Below are positions 43,925-53,593 of a stretch of DNA of 64,000 nucleotides, one piece after another. The notes under the pieces were generated by a model that saw only the letters and a list, made by a program, of their open reading frames with translations, did not search any database and had not been told where the DNA came from. The stretch is from a bacterium (GTDB lineage Bacteria > Eisenbacteria > RBG-16-71-46 > CAIMUX01). A program made the translations under genes and the position numbers. Each line of letters opens with the position of its first letter. The stretch's first letter is position 1. Location: positions 62,001 through 126,000 of the forward strand of contig JAUIHP010000018.1 of the NCBI GenBank assembly GCA_030431975.1, written 5' to 3'.

Positions 43925-46156
43925 ATGCGCCCTTTTGCCGCAGCATCCTTCCGGCCCCGGACCCGTCCCCGGCCCCGGACCCAGATGCCCGACACGCTCG
44001 CGTGGCTGCGGGGACGCGCCGCGCTGCTTCCCCGGCTGGCAGCCTGCACTCTGGCCCTGGGCTGGACCGCCTGCAGCACGGAAACGGATGAAAGAGCCCC
44101 CGAGCCCGAAGAGGTGGACCCACTTCGGGTCATCGTCAGACCCGATCCGATCGCGTTTCTCCCTCGGGATGCCTTTCCCGTCGCCCTCGACCGGCAGATT
44201 GCGGAGGGCCTATCCGAGTACCTCCGCCGCCCCCTCGTTCTCCTCCCGGTCGAGACCTATCCGGAAATGGTCGACATGCTGCTGGCGGGTGAGGCCGACA
44301 TCATCGCCTCCAGCCTGACCGCGACCGAGCCCCGGAAAGAGCAGGTGCAGTTCTCCATGCCGTACCTTCATGTCGATGAGCTGCTCATCATGCCGGACAG
44401 TCTCGCCGGATCCTTTCGCAGTGTCGTCGATCTCGATTCGACGGTCGTTCACGTGCGCCCTTCGAGTTCGTACCATCACACACTGCTCGAGCTGCAGAAG
44501 ACCTATTCCCACGTCGCCATCGGGGACGTCCCGGAAGACATGGATTCAGAGGCGGTCGTCGAGGAAGTCGCGGCCGGCAGGTATCCCGCCACATTGCTCG
44601 ATTCGCACTATTGGAACGCGATCGCGCGCTTCCATGAACACCTCGCGCCAGCCTTCACCGTCGCAGAGAACCGGCCGATCGCACTGGCACTGCATCCCGA
44701 CGCGGACGAACTGCGCACAAGCGTCAACGAGTACCTGATCTTTCGGGCCCTGACCGGAGAACGGGAGCATCTCTACACCGACGACTTCCCCAGTTTGAAA
44801 AAGAAGAAGCGGTTGCGAATGCTGACCCGCAACAACGTCACGACATACTTCCTGCATCGCGGCACACAGCTGGGATACGAGTACGAGCTCATCAAGAAGT
44901 TCGCCGACGAACACGACATGCTGCTGGAAATTGTCGTCGCCCCCACCCACGCCGACCTCATCCCCTGGCTGGAGCAGGGCAAGGGAGACCTGATCGCGGC
45001 TGCCATGACCATCACTCCGGAACGAAGCCGCCGCGTCAACTTCACCCGTCCGTATCTCGACGTGGAGGAGATGATCGTGACCCGGGCGGCGGACTCGACG
45101 CTTCACTCCATCGGTGACCTGGCAGGACGACGCATCGCGGTCCGCGAAAGCAGTGCATTCTGGGAGACCCTCACTTCGATGGCCGATTCCCTCCCCGCGG
45201 GAGTCGAGTTCGAGATCGTCCCGGAAGACATCGAGACGGAACGAATCCTCGCCGGCGTCGAAGACGGAACCTATGACGTGACCGTGGCCGACTCTCATCT
45301 GCTCGACATCGAAATCACCTACGGTCGAAAGTTGCGCGGGGCGGTGCGACTGAAGTCTTCGAGCCTCGGGTGGGCGGTTCGATCGAACAACCCGGCACTA
45401 CAAGCGGCCCTGGATGGATACCTGCGACGGGAGCATCGGGGACTGTTCGCAAACATGATGTTCCGCCGCTACTTCGTCGACCGAAAGTTCGTCGAGAAGG
45501 CACACGGCGATTTTCGTTCCGACGTCAGCGGCATCATCTCCCCCTTCGACGACCTCGCCCGCATGCATGCAGAGCAGTTCGAGCTCGACTGGCGACTTCT
45601 GGTTTCCGTCATGTACCAGGAGTCCCGTTTCGATCCGAAGAAACGCAGTTGGGCAGGGGCGCGCGGTCTGATGCAGATCATGCCGGCGACGGCACGGGAA
45701 CTTGGCGTGGCGGATCCTCACCATCCGGAGCAGTCGATCGAGGGAGGCGCACGGTACCTGCGGCGCCTTCTCGAACGGTTCGATCCGAAGCTTCCCTTGG
45801 CCACCCGGATCCGCTTTGCATTGGCGAGTTACAACGCCGGGATCGGCCATGTTCAAGATGCACGCCGTTTGGCCCGACGGAAGGGATGGAACCCCGATGT
45901 GTGGACGGGGAACGTCGAACGAGCTCTGCTCCTATTGCAAAAACCCGCCTACTACGAAAAGGCTCGCTTCGGTTACTGTCGTGGATCCGAAACCGTCAAG
46001 TACGTCCGTTCGGTAGAGCGGCGCTATCAACGTTTCGTACATCACGTTCCCGAGATCGGTCCTGCGCCGTCCCCGGGAACCGGACCCGAGGACCGCCCCG
46101 GCGAGATCCCCGAACTCGTGCCGAGTCACGAAGCAAGGGACCGAACCGAAGGCTGA
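43925..46156 (+). CDS. MltF-like lytic transglycosylase with two substrate-binding domains
   Basis: 743 residues. A positively charged N-terminus and hydrophobic stretch with TACS near residue 57 may be an atypical lipobox. Two consecutive SBP_bac_3-type domains follow (about 70-300 and 300-540; DIIASSLTATEPRKEQVQFS and DLIAAAMTITPERSRRVNFT mark them), then an SLT transglycosylase domain (about 550-700) with catalytic Glu in MYQESRFDP, the GARGLMQIMPATA loop and SYNAGIGHV. It should cut peptidoglycan in the periplasm, the binding domains acting as regulators as in MltF. E. coli MltF has one such domain, so the duplicate is uncommon. I start at 43925, before the signal sequence. Confidence 0.9.
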   Translation: MRPFAAASFRPRTRPRPRTQMPDTLAWLRGRAALLPRLAACTLALGWTACSTETDERAPEPEEVDPLRVIVRPDPIAFLPRDAFPVALDRQIAEGLSEYLRRPLVLLPVETYPEMVDMLLAGEADIIASSLTATEPRKEQVQFSMPYLHVDELLIMPDSLAGSFRSVVDLDSTVVHVRPSSSYHHTLLELQKTYSHVAIGDVPEDMDSEAVVEEVAAGRYPATLLDSHYWNAIARFHEHLAPAFTVAENRPIALALHPDADELRTSVNEYLIFRALTGEREHLYTDDFPSLKKKKRLRMLTRNNVTTYFLHRGTQLGYEYELIKKFADEHDMLLEIVVAPTHADLIPWLEQGKGDLIAAAMTITPERSRRVNFTRPYLDVEEMIVTRAADSTLHSIGDLAGRRIAVRESSAFWETLTSMADSLPAGVEFEIVPEDIETERILAGVEDGTYDVTVADSHLLDIEITYGRKLRGAVRLKSSSLGWAVRSNNPALQAALDGYLRREHRGLFANMMFRRYFVDRKFVEKAHGDFRSDVSGIISPFDDLARMHAEQFELDWRLLVSVMYQESRFDPKKRSWAGARGLMQIMPATARELGVADPHHPEQSIEGGARYLRRLLERFDPKLPLATRIRFALASYNAGIGHVQDARRLARRKGWNPDVWTGNVERALLLLQKPAYYEKARFGYCRGSETVKYVRSVERRYQRFVHHVPEIGPAPSPGTGPEDRPGEIPELVPSHEARDRTEG

Positions 46157-46204
46157 CTCGAGACAGCATCGCCGATTCGCAGACCAGAGAAAGAGCGGAG
46201 GAAC

Positions 46205-48463
46205 ATGCGCGCTCCTGACATACGCACGACCCCGATGGCGGACATTCAGATTCCTGTCGAGTTCGAGGGACTGTACGACCTCGCCTACAACCTCTGGTGG
46301 AGTTGGAATCCGCGCGCGATGCGGCTCTTCGAACGAATCGATCCGGCGCGATGGAACCACGACCACAACCCGGTCGAGCTCCTGATCAACGTCGAACCGC
46401 ACAGATGGGACGACCTGCTTTCGGACTCCGCCTTTGCGGGCGAGTACGCTGCCGTGCTGGGAAGCTTCAAAAATTACCTGGGGGCATCGGGCGACACCTG
46501 GTTCCGAAGTCGCTATCCGGACTTCGAACGCGGACCCATTGCGTACTTCTCGACGGAGTTCGGTTGGCACGAGTGCCTGAGCATCTATTCGGGCGGGCTC
46601 GGAGTTCTAGCTGGAGATCACTGCAAGTCCGCGAGTGACCTCGGTGTTCCCTTCGTCGGTATGGGGCTGATGTATCGGCGCGGCTACTTCCATCAAACGA
46701 TCGATGCCGACGGCCACCAGCAACATCACTATCACGTTCACGACTTCCGGCGCCTTCCCATCCTTCCTGTCTCGACGCCGAGCGGACGCGCCGTCATGGT
46801 CACCGTCCCCTTCCCCGGCCGCGACATTCATCTTCGCGTTTGGAAGGCCTCGGTCGGACGGGTTCCAGTGCTTCTTCTCGACAGCGACGTTCGCGAAAAC
46901 GATCCGGCCGATCGACCGATCACGTCGATCCTTTACATCCGCGGCCGCGAGATGCGGTTCTGTCAGGAGATGCTGTTGGGCATGGGCGGCGTTCGCGCGC
47001 TCCAGGCTTTGGGGATCGAGCCGTCGGTGTGGCACATGAACGAAGGCCACTCCGCCCTCCTGGCCTTCCAACGAATCCAGGATCACATGGAAGAGACCGG
47101 CTGTGACTTCGCGTCCGCCCTCGACCATCTTCGCTCGTCGACGATGTTCACCACTCACACTCCGGTACCCGCGGGGAACGAAGTCTTCGATCTCGAACTG
47201 GTGAATCACTACCTTGCCGATCGCATGGCGGGTTGGAAGATCGATGTCGAAGACCTTCGCGGCTTGGGCAACGCAGAACGGAACGTCCCGGGGTTCCGTC
47301 CCGGAGACCCGTCGAGCCGTTCCGCAGGACCGTCCGGCGCAGCGTCTGCCGGTGCATTCTCCACCGACCAAACGGACGCAGCTGTCGAAGGTCAGTTCAA
47401 CCTGACGGCGTTTGCCATTCGGTCCAGTCGCATGGTCAACGGCGTGAGCAAACTTCACGGAGAGGTCGCACGCGGACTCTGGAAGCACCTGGCCGGAACG
47501 ACCGAGAGCGAGCATCCCGAGACCTCGATCGGACACGTAACCAACGGAGTGCACGCGCCGACCTGGATCGGGCCGGAGATCGCCAAGCTCCTGGCCGCAC
47601 ACCTCGGCAGCCATGTCGTCCACAACCTCGACCATCCGAGCTTCGCCAATGCCGTTCGCTCGATTCCGGACGCGGACGTGTGGAATGCGCACCTCGAACA
47701 GAAACGTCGGCTCATACATGAGTCACGGCGCCACATGCGAGAGCAGGCTGCGCGGCATGGACGGTCACCGGATGAGTTGCGCGATGTCGACGACCTCCTG
47801 GCCGAAGACGCATTCACCATTGGTTTCGCGCGCCGCTTTGCCACCTACAAACGAGCCGCGCTGATCTTCTCGGATCGGGAGCGGTTGCGCGCCCTCGTCT
47901 GCAACGACGACCGGCCGGTGCAGATCGTCTTTGCAGGCAAGGCCCACCCGGCCGATCGTCCGGGACAGGCTCTGATCCAGGAGATCGTTCAGGCTTCCCA
48001 GGAAGCAGATCTTCACTCCCGCATCGTCTTCGTCGAGGACTACGACATGCGTGTGGGCCGCCATCTGACGCAGGGCGTCGACCTGTGGCTGAACAATCCT
48101 CGCCGCCCGCAGGAAGCCAGCGGAACCAGTGGGATGAAGGCCGCAATGAACGGAGTTCTCAACTTCTCCATTCTCGACGGATGGTGGGTCGAAGGCTTCG
48201 AAACGAACCACGGCTGGATCATCGGAAGCCAGGAAGAGAATCCGGACACGGCAAAGCAGGACGCCGAAGATGCCGAGTCGCTCTACGCGACTTTGGCCAA
48301 CCAGATCGTACCGGCGTACTACGCTCGCAATGATCAGGGCATACCGGTCGAGTGGATTGGCCGAATGAAGGAAGCGATCGCGAGCCTGGCCCCGAGCTTC
48401 AATACGGCACGGATGGTCCGGGAGTACACCGAGCAGTTCTACGTCCCGGTCTCGGATCACTAG
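46205..48463 (+). CDS. glgP: Alpha-glucan phosphorylase (GT35, DUF3417 form)
   Basis: 752-residue cytosolic PLP enzyme releasing glucose-1-phosphate from alpha-1,4-glucans. It begins with the DUF3417 N-terminal domain (YDLAYNLWWSWNPRA near residue 20), as in the short AgpA-type phosphorylases. YFSTEFGWHECLSIYSGGLGVLAGDH near 115 and HMNEGHSALLAF near 278 follow. The PLP-binding region is at EASGTSGMKAAMNGVLNFSILDGWW near 638, with the Lys in SGMKAAMNG. A Ser/Gly-rich insert sits near 360-390. GGAGG precedes the ATG at 46205; an internal ATG ten codons on is possible. Confidence 0.93.
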   Translation: MRAPDIRTTPMADIQIPVEFEGLYDLAYNLWWSWNPRAMRLFERIDPARWNHDHNPVELLINVEPHRWDDLLSDSAFAGEYAAVLGSFKNYLGASGDTWFRSRYPDFERGPIAYFSTEFGWHECLSIYSGGLGVLAGDHCKSASDLGVPFVGMGLMYRRGYFHQTIDADGHQQHHYHVHDFRRLPILPVSTPSGRAVMVTVPFPGRDIHLRVWKASVGRVPVLLLDSDVRENDPADRPITSILYIRGREMRFCQEMLLGMGGVRALQALGIEPSVWHMNEGHSALLAFQRIQDHMEETGCDFASALDHLRSSTMFTTHTPVPAGNEVFDLELVNHYLADRMAGWKIDVEDLRGLGNAERNVPGFRPGDPSSRSAGPSGAASAGAFSTDQTDAAVEGQFNLTAFAIRSSRMVNGVSKLHGEVARGLWKHLAGTTESEHPETSIGHVTNGVHAPTWIGPEIAKLLAAHLGSHVVHNLDHPSFANAVRSIPDADVWNAHLEQKRRLIHESRRHMREQAARHGRSPDELRDVDDLLAEDAFTIGFARRFATYKRAALIFSDRERLRALVCNDDRPVQIVFAGKAHPADRPGQALIQEIVQASQEADLHSRIVFVEDYDMRVGRHLTQGVDLWLNNPRRPQEASGTSGMKAAMNGVLNFSILDGWWVEGFETNHGWIIGSQEENPDTAKQDAEDAESLYATLANQIVPAYYARNDQGIPVEWIGRMKEAIASLAPSFNTARMVREYTEQFYVPVSDH

Positions 48464-48770
48464 CCAGATCTATGGACGAACCATCCAGGCTGTCCCATCC
48501 GGGCTGTCCATGGATGGGGCCGCGGGCACCGTTGTGGTGCCCGCGCGGGGGAAAGACGCGCGGGAAAGTCGCGTGGGAAAGGAAGCCGGCGCGGACCCGA
48601 ACCATCGAATGCACGCGGGGCTTTGCGCCGATTGCCGGTGGTCCCGACGTATCGAATCGTCACGTGGATCGTCGTTCTGGCTTTGCCGTCGATCGGAAAT
48701 CGACACCCGCTACCGGAAGTATCCGCCGCTCCCCGTCATGCAATGTGACGGGTACGAAGAAGAGGCGGGG
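48464..48770. other. Convergent intergenic region with a hairpin
   Basis: 307 bases between the phosphorylase and LysM-gene stops. A perfect 10-bp stem (48521-48530 with 48536-48545, GTTGT loop) lies 58 bases after the phosphorylase stop but lacks a T-run, so it may be a weak or Rho-assisted terminator. Nothing else is recognised. Confidence 0.45.
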
Positions 48771-49505
48771 TCAGCGGACCCTGAGGACCTGCCCGACCCG
48801 GATGTCTCCTGACCGAAGATCGTTCAGACGCTTGATCGCTCCCACGCTCGTGTCATAACGGCGGGCCAGCTCCCAAAGCGTGTCCCCGCGCGCGACCTTG
48901 TGGGTCACCGATCGCCTCGCCTTGCGGGACTCGAGAGCGCGAACATAGCTCTCGTACTGGTTGGGAAACACCGCAACGTGGTAGTGGGGAGGACGACGTT
49001 CTTTCGTGGCTTCGAGCACACCTTCTTTTTCCAGATCCAACAGCACCTTTTCCAGCCAACGCCGGGCAGATCGATTGCGGCTGATGCGAAGGTCGACGGC
49101 CATTCCCGTCGGGTGCACGGAAAGAGAGGACGAGTTGTGCGGTTGATGACTGTGCGGACGGGTCAGACTGGTGACGACGAGCTTCTCCCCGGTCGCCCGA
49201 CGATACTGTCGCGCCAATCGCTCGATGAAGAGTTTGAGGGCCGGACGCGCATAGGGAAACGAGACCTGGTAGAGCTCGAAATCACGGTTCGGTTCGACCT
49301 TCTCGATGTACCCGAGCTTGGCAAACTTGTGGACGTGGGAAGGGTTTCGAAGAAACGTGTAGTCGTGACGATGCGCCATCCGATTCTGGAGCATCATCGA
49401 ATCCCGAGACCCTTTGAGGCTTCCGCCGGACGTATCCACTGTCCAGGACGCAAGCAGCAGCAGGGACAAAACGACTCCATGGCGAAGCCGCAGCATCCGC
49501 ATCAC
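48771..49505 (-). CDS. Exported DUF5715 (peptidase M15-like) protein with LysM domain
   Basis: 244 residues. A signal-like N-terminus (VVLSLLLLASWTV) is followed by a DUF5715 domain (about 35-190) containing SVHPTGMAVDLRI near 134 and PPHYHVAVFP near 175. These are the SxHxxGxAxD and HxH patterns of D,D-carboxypeptidase/M15-like zinc enzymes. A LysM domain (about 198-243, HKVARGDTLWELARRYDTS) would bind peptidoglycan. Likely a periplasmic wall-binding peptidase. I keep the GTG at 49505, nine bases after AGGAG; the next codon is ATG. Confidence 0.85.
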   Translation of the reverse strand: MMRMLRLRHGVVLSLLLLASWTVDTSGGSLKGSRDSMMLQNRMAHRHDYTFLRNPSHVHKFAKLGYIEKVEPNRDFELYQVSFPYARPALKLFIERLARQYRRATGEKLVVTSLTRPHSHQPHNSSSLSVHPTGMAVDLRISRNRSARRWLEKVLLDLEKEGVLEATKERRPPHYHVAVFPNQYESYVRALESRKARRSVTHKVARGDTLWELARRYDTSVGAIKRLNDLRSGDIRVGQVLRVR

Positions 49506-49875
49506 CGGTGTTGTCTCCTATTCAAAGTCGCTGGTCGAAACGCGTTCGGCGTCCCGGCGATGACCTGGCCTCGGGTTTCCAGGTTCGCCAATCCGAGCGT
49601 CCGGCTCCGGCGGGAAAACGAGGGCCTCCCTGCTCCGTTTCCTGCGGTAAAGTACTCGCCGTTCGCCCGTTGGGCAACCCTGATCCCGAACTTCCATCCG
49701 ATACGGACCCGCGATGTCTCGAGTTCCAAACCCGTTACCGTGAGAAACGCGACCCGATCGGCCTCGTGGACACGCTAGATGCCCTCATCTATCGTATCGG
49801 CCGCAAAGGACCCAGATTTGACCCAGAAAATGGAGGATCCGGGCCGGATACTCTCTTCCACCCCGGAGAACCCGC
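49506..49875. other. Divergent intergenic region
   Basis: 370 bases between the LysM and DUF445 genes. A GATACTCT box at 49847-49854 could be the -10 for the rightward gene, giving a leader of about 20 nt that contains its CGGAGAA ribosome site. No convincing ORF, repeat or RNA was seen. Confidence 0.45.
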
Positions 49876-50445
49876 ATGGATCCTAGATTCCTCATCTTCC
49901 CGATCATTGGCGCCATCATCGGGGCCGTCACCAACCAGATCGCGATCAAGATGCTCTTCCGGCCGTACAAACCGGTCCGAATCGGCTCCTGGCGACTGCC
50001 GTTGACGCCGGGAGTCATCCCCGCTCAGCGTCACATCATTGCGGGCAACATCGCCGAGACCTTCGAGGCTCAACTCTTCTCTGGCGACGAGATCCACAAG
50101 TTTCTGACCGGGCCCAAGGCGCGGACCGCGGTAGAGGAAAAAGTCGAAGAAATGATCGCCGGGTTGGGACCGATGGGAGCCATGGCGCGAGGGTTCCAGC
50201 CCATGATCGTGGAGAAGCTCCTCTCCGGAATCGAGGGACTGGCCACGGACGCCGTATCGCACGGCGCCGAGTTCGACATCGGCCAGCGGATCGAGGATAA
50301 GATCAACGGGATGGACATTCGGGAGCTGGAGCGGCTGGTACTGGGGTTCTCGAGCAAACAGTTCCGCCACATCACCTTTTTCGGCGGAGTCCTGGGGTTT
50401 GCGATCGGAGTCATCCAGGCGGCCATCTCGATCTTCTGGATGTAG
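49876..50445 (+). CDS. DUF445 family membrane protein
   Basis: 189 residues. It opens with a membrane helix and the family block IGAIIGAVTNQIAIKMLFRPYKP, then LPLTPGVIPAQRHIIAGNI near 45, typical of DUF445/YheB proteins. An amphipathic middle and a last helix (FFGGVLGFAIGVIQAAISIFW) follow. Many relatives are around 400 residues, so this is a short form. The function is unknown; relatives affect spore or envelope biology in some bacteria. GGAG lies 7 bases before the ATG. It is monocistronic. Confidence 0.85.
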   Translation: MDPRFLIFPIIGAIIGAVTNQIAIKMLFRPYKPVRIGSWRLPLTPGVIPAQRHIIAGNIAETFEAQLFSGDEIHKFLTGPKARTAVEEKVEEMIAGLGPMGAMARGFQPMIVEKLLSGIEGLATDAVSHGAEFDIGQRIEDKINGMDIRELERLVLGFSSKQFRHITFFGGVLGFAIGVIQAAISIFWM

Positions 50446-50937
50446 CCCACCTGCACGCAGCTCACCGCTCGGCCCAACCGAACCCCGACCAAAGTCAATC
50501 TCGTTTGACAATCCCGGGCCACGCACCAAGGCCACTGGACAATCCGCCAATCGGTTGTCAGACAGAAGGCTATGGAAGTGGTTGGCGGCGATCCAACGAC
50601 ACCTAGCCCAATCCGGTTTACAGAGTTCGACTCGGTGAGCTGAGGACGGCACCTCTCAACTACCCTCAAACCTCTGCTGGACAGTCACTTCCGATATCCT
50701 TTCAGAATCCAGCTAAATGGCACATTGATTGAAGGAGGGGGGAGGGCTCATTTCTTGGGTCGGCGCTGACTGCCTGCAAGAGAGGGGCGGGCACCGGGTG
50801 CCGAACCAAAAGTCGTGGTGGGCTCTTTCGGGTAAAAGGCCGGGGCAGATCCAGTGAGATCCGCGTCGGCCTTTGCCTCATTTTGGAGCCGACGCCAGGC
50901 CCGGGATCCAGAGTCCGCACCCGGAACATCCGGACGG
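50446..50937. other. Convergent intergenic region
   Basis: 492 bases after DUF445 and the methyltransferase gene. It holds the leftward terminator at 50834-50874 and an imperfect hairpin GACAA...TTGTC near 50538-50560. A GAAGGAGGGGGG run near 50730 looks like a ribosome site, but the frames after it close within a few codons. No RNA gene was recognised. Confidence 0.45.
50834..50874 (-). terminator. Intrinsic terminator of the methyltransferase gene
   Basis: Leftward stem AAAGGCCG with CGGCCTTTT (arms 50867-50874 and 50834-50842), with a secondary GATC-paired stem in the loop and a TTTTACC tail, about 65 bases after the stop at 50938. Confidence 0.7.
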
Positions 50938-52500
50938 TCACGCGTCAGTCAGGAATCCCTTCTCGAAGAGGAGTCGGGAGACCCTTCCGACCTCTTTCCG
51001 AATCTCGGCCTCCGGCCCTCCCGCGTGTCGGACAAACCCGTCGATCACGTCTCGCGCCGGCTGACTTCCGTCGAACCGCATCAGGAACTCCGCAATCTCC
51101 GGATCGACGGTCACCGTCCTGCGAAATCCGGAGCCGATGTCCAGTCGCACGAAGGCCGACCGCGCCCCGTCCCCACCGATCGTCTCGCCGGTTTGCCTTC
51201 GGATCGGCTGCGCCACGCGAAGCGGGAGCTCGAGAACTCTTTCGTTCCACGGGTCGGCCAGGTCACTGGAAGGGTTGGCGGAGTGGCCAGGATCGAGGAG
51301 ATCGAACCGACGAAGCAGATCCAGAACTTCCGTTGAAGAGGGGCCGGCCATCTCGCCCTCGAGGTCCTCGAACCGGATCCAGTTCCGGCCCGGCGTCCTC
51401 TTCCGAAGCCAAAGCAATCCTCCGTGGATGGCGGAAACCTGGTTGCTCCGGAAGTACTGCACCCAATTCCGAAAGCGGCTTCCGAGATCGTCTTCCGCGC
51501 CCAGCGGATCCAATTCCCGCACGCGCGTCTCAACGTAGGAGATCGGCGCCTGGTGGTTGGCATGAAGCAGCCACGCGTCGCAGGACAGATCTTTCAGCCA
51601 CGTCGCGATGCGGTCCTGCCAGGACGTCCCTTCGATCTCGACCCACTCGAGAATCATTTGCAGTACACCGCCCTCGTCGAGACGCTGCGCGCCATCGCGA
51701 ATGAAGCGCCGGCAGAGCCCGTCGAGAAGTTCCTCGCTCGCCACGGAAACCGGCGCGGACGGAGTCAGAATGAAGGGCGGATTACAGATGATCTTCGGAA
51801 AGGTGCGGTCCTCTACCGGTGCCAATCCGTCGCCGCAAAGGAACTCGACTCGTTCAACATCGTCCGGCCGATTGAAAGCGAGGTTGAACCGGGCAAAATC
51901 AAGTGCGCGCCGGCTCAGGTCCGAAGCGACGACACGATTCGCTGTGTCGAGCAGGTCCAGAGTCTGAACTCCGCCTCCGCACCCCAGGTCCAACACGGTG
52001 GCCGCAGATTCGCGAGTGGTGAACCGGTGCAGATGAACCGCCGCAGGCCCGACTCCGATGACCGGGTCCTCAGGAAAGTTCGGATCCGGATCGGACTTGT
52101 CGACCCAACGATCCGAGACGATCCAGTCCGACCCGAACGGAACCCACTGCACCGTCGGTCGTCCCGAATCGTCGAGCACCCCGAAGTCCATGAAGCTCGA
52201 CCGAAGTTCCGTCGGAACCGCCTCCGGGACCGCCGGCAACGTCCCCAGAAAGAACCAACGCACCAAGGCATCCGAGAGCGAGTCACTCTCCGTCTCGGCC
52301 TCGATCCGAAACCACCGCGGCGTCCCCGGGATCGGCGGATCCGTGTTGTGGAACCGACGAGTCAGCTCCTCCGCCGTATACCCCGCCCCCCGCAAGAACT
52401 CCCGGATCTCCCCCGCCTTCTCCCCACCCGGACTCTTCAGCAAATCACCCTCCCTCTCCAACTCAGGAGTCGCGCCCCCTTCGGGGAGCCAACTCCGCAT
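50938..52500 (-). CDS. DUF7059-type small-domain methyltransferase with PqqD-like C-terminus
   Basis: 520 residues. The N-terminal helical DUF7059-like domain (about 25-135) is followed by a Rossmann methyltransferase: AdoMet motif AATVLDLGCGGGVQTL near 167 and NPPF near 240, as in RsmC, PrmC and TrmN6 enzymes that methylate an exocyclic amine of RNA or a Gln of protein. The last 75 residues (VDPEIAEFLMRFDGSQPARD, LLFEKGFL) look like a winged-helix/PqqD-like module. The target is unknown. TATGGC lies 6 nt before the ATG with no ribosome site, a near match to the leaderless pattern. It is divergent from the aldo/keto reductase, with only 42 bases between starts. Confidence 0.85.
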   Translation of the reverse strand: MRSWLPEGGATPELEREGDLLKSPGGEKAGEIREFLRGAGYTAEELTRRFHNTDPPIPGTPRWFRIEAETESDSLSDALVRWFFLGTLPAVPEAVPTELRSSFMDFGVLDDSGRPTVQWVPFGSDWIVSDRWVDKSDPDPNFPEDPVIGVGPAAVHLHRFTTRESAATVLDLGCGGGVQTLDLLDTANRVVASDLSRRALDFARFNLAFNRPDDVERVEFLCGDGLAPVEDRTFPKIICNPPFILTPSAPVSVASEELLDGLCRRFIRDGAQRLDEGGVLQMILEWVEIEGTSWQDRIATWLKDLSCDAWLLHANHQAPISYVETRVRELDPLGAEDDLGSRFRNWVQYFRSNQVSAIHGGLLWLRKRTPGRNWIRFEDLEGEMAGPSSTEVLDLLRRFDLLDPGHSANPSSDLADPWNERVLELPLRVAQPIRRQTGETIGGDGARSAFVRLDIGSGFRRTVTVDPEIAEFLMRFDGSQPARDVIDGFVRHAGGPEAEIRKEVGRVSRLLFEKGFLTDA

Positions 52501-52542
52501 CCATGTGCCATAATCCCCCCTTCACCAAACTTGGGAGACCCC

Positions 52543-53511
52543 ATGCTCTATCAGAATCTAGGCCGGACCGGACTCCGCGTCAGCCGACTCTGCCTCGGCA
52601 CCATGAACTTCGGCCCCATGACATCCCAGGAAGACAGCTTCGCCATCATGGACGAAGCCCTGGGCAAAGGCCTGAACTTCTTCGACACCGCCAACGTCTA
52701 CGGCGGAAAGGACAGCAAAGGCGCGACGGAGGAAATCGTCGGCCGGTGGTTCGCAAAAGGCAATCGTCGGCGCGAAAGCGTCGTCCTGGCCACCAAGGTC
52801 TACGGCGAAATGCACGACGGGATCAACCAGGGCAAGTTGTCCGCCTATCACATCAAGGCCGCGTGCGAAGAGAGTCTGCGCAGACTGAACACCGATCACA
52901 TCGATCTCTACCAGATGCATCACGTCGACCGGAACACTCCGTGGGAAGAAATCTGGCAGGCGATGGAGCAACTGGTCCGTGAAGGCAAGGTCCTCTACGT
53001 CGGCTCGAGCAACTTCGCAGCGTGGAACATCGCCCAAGCCAACGGCGTGGCGCAGCAACGCCACTTCCTCGGACTGGTTTCCGAGCAGAGTCTCTACAAC
53101 CTGTCCGCAAGGATGATCGAGCTCGAGGTCATCCCTGCCTGTAAGGCTCTGGGACTCTCCGTTCTGCCCTGGAGTCCGCTCAACGGTGGTATGTTGGGCG
53201 GCGTGCTGGAAGCGGAGGAAGGACGCCGGTCGACGACGATGGTCAAGAAGCGGATTGAAGCCCACCGCGAGCAGCTCGAACGCTATGAAGCTCTCTGCAA
53301 AGAGATCGATGCCGCGCCGGGAGACGTGGCCCTGGCCTGGCTTCTCGCGCAGGAAGGAGTGGCGGCGCCGATCGTCGGACCGCGAACCATGGAACAACTT
53401 CATGACGGTCTTCGCGCGCTCGAGCTGAAACTCGGGGATGAGACACTGGCCAGGTTGGATGAGATCTGGCCCGGGCCGGGAGGTCAGGCGCCTGAAGCCT
53501 ACGCCTGGTAG
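52543..53511 (+). CDS. Aldo/keto reductase
   Basis: 322-residue NADPH-dependent TIM-barrel oxidoreductase. The catalytic tetrad is visible: Asp and Tyr in FFDTANVYGG near residue 47-52, Lys in LATKVYG near 83, His in YQMHHVD near 125. The NADP loop is GLSVLPWSPLNGGMLGG near 207. It resembles YghZ/general-stress-protein-69-type AKRs, and the substrate is probably small aldehydes. The ATG at 52543 has GGGAG 7 bases before it. The frame is open for a further 370 codons upstream, opposite the methyltransferase gene, but those residues are not protein-like. Confidence 0.95.
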   Translation: MLYQNLGRTGLRVSRLCLGTMNFGPMTSQEDSFAIMDEALGKGLNFFDTANVYGGKDSKGATEEIVGRWFAKGNRRRESVVLATKVYGEMHDGINQGKLSAYHIKAACEESLRRLNTDHIDLYQMHHVDRNTPWEEIWQAMEQLVREGKVLYVGSSNFAAWNIAQANGVAQQRHFLGLVSEQSLYNLSARMIELEVIPACKALGLSVLPWSPLNGGMLGGVLEAEEGRRSTTMVKKRIEAHREQLERYEALCKEIDAAPGDVALAWLLAQEGVAAPIVGPRTMEQLHDGLRALELKLGDETLARLDEIWPGPGGQAPEAYAW

Positions 53512-53593
53512 TTCGATTCGAAGCGCGCCGATAATCTAGAGTGGTTCAGACAAGTGAACCGCCGTCGTCATTCGTTGGAAGGAGAGTCATTCA

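Noticed and set aside
51424-52542. N-terminal extension of the aldo/keto reductase frame by about 370 codons
   Set aside because: It lies opposite the methyltransferase coding region and is Arg/Pro-rich. The AKR family start and ribosome site are at 52543.
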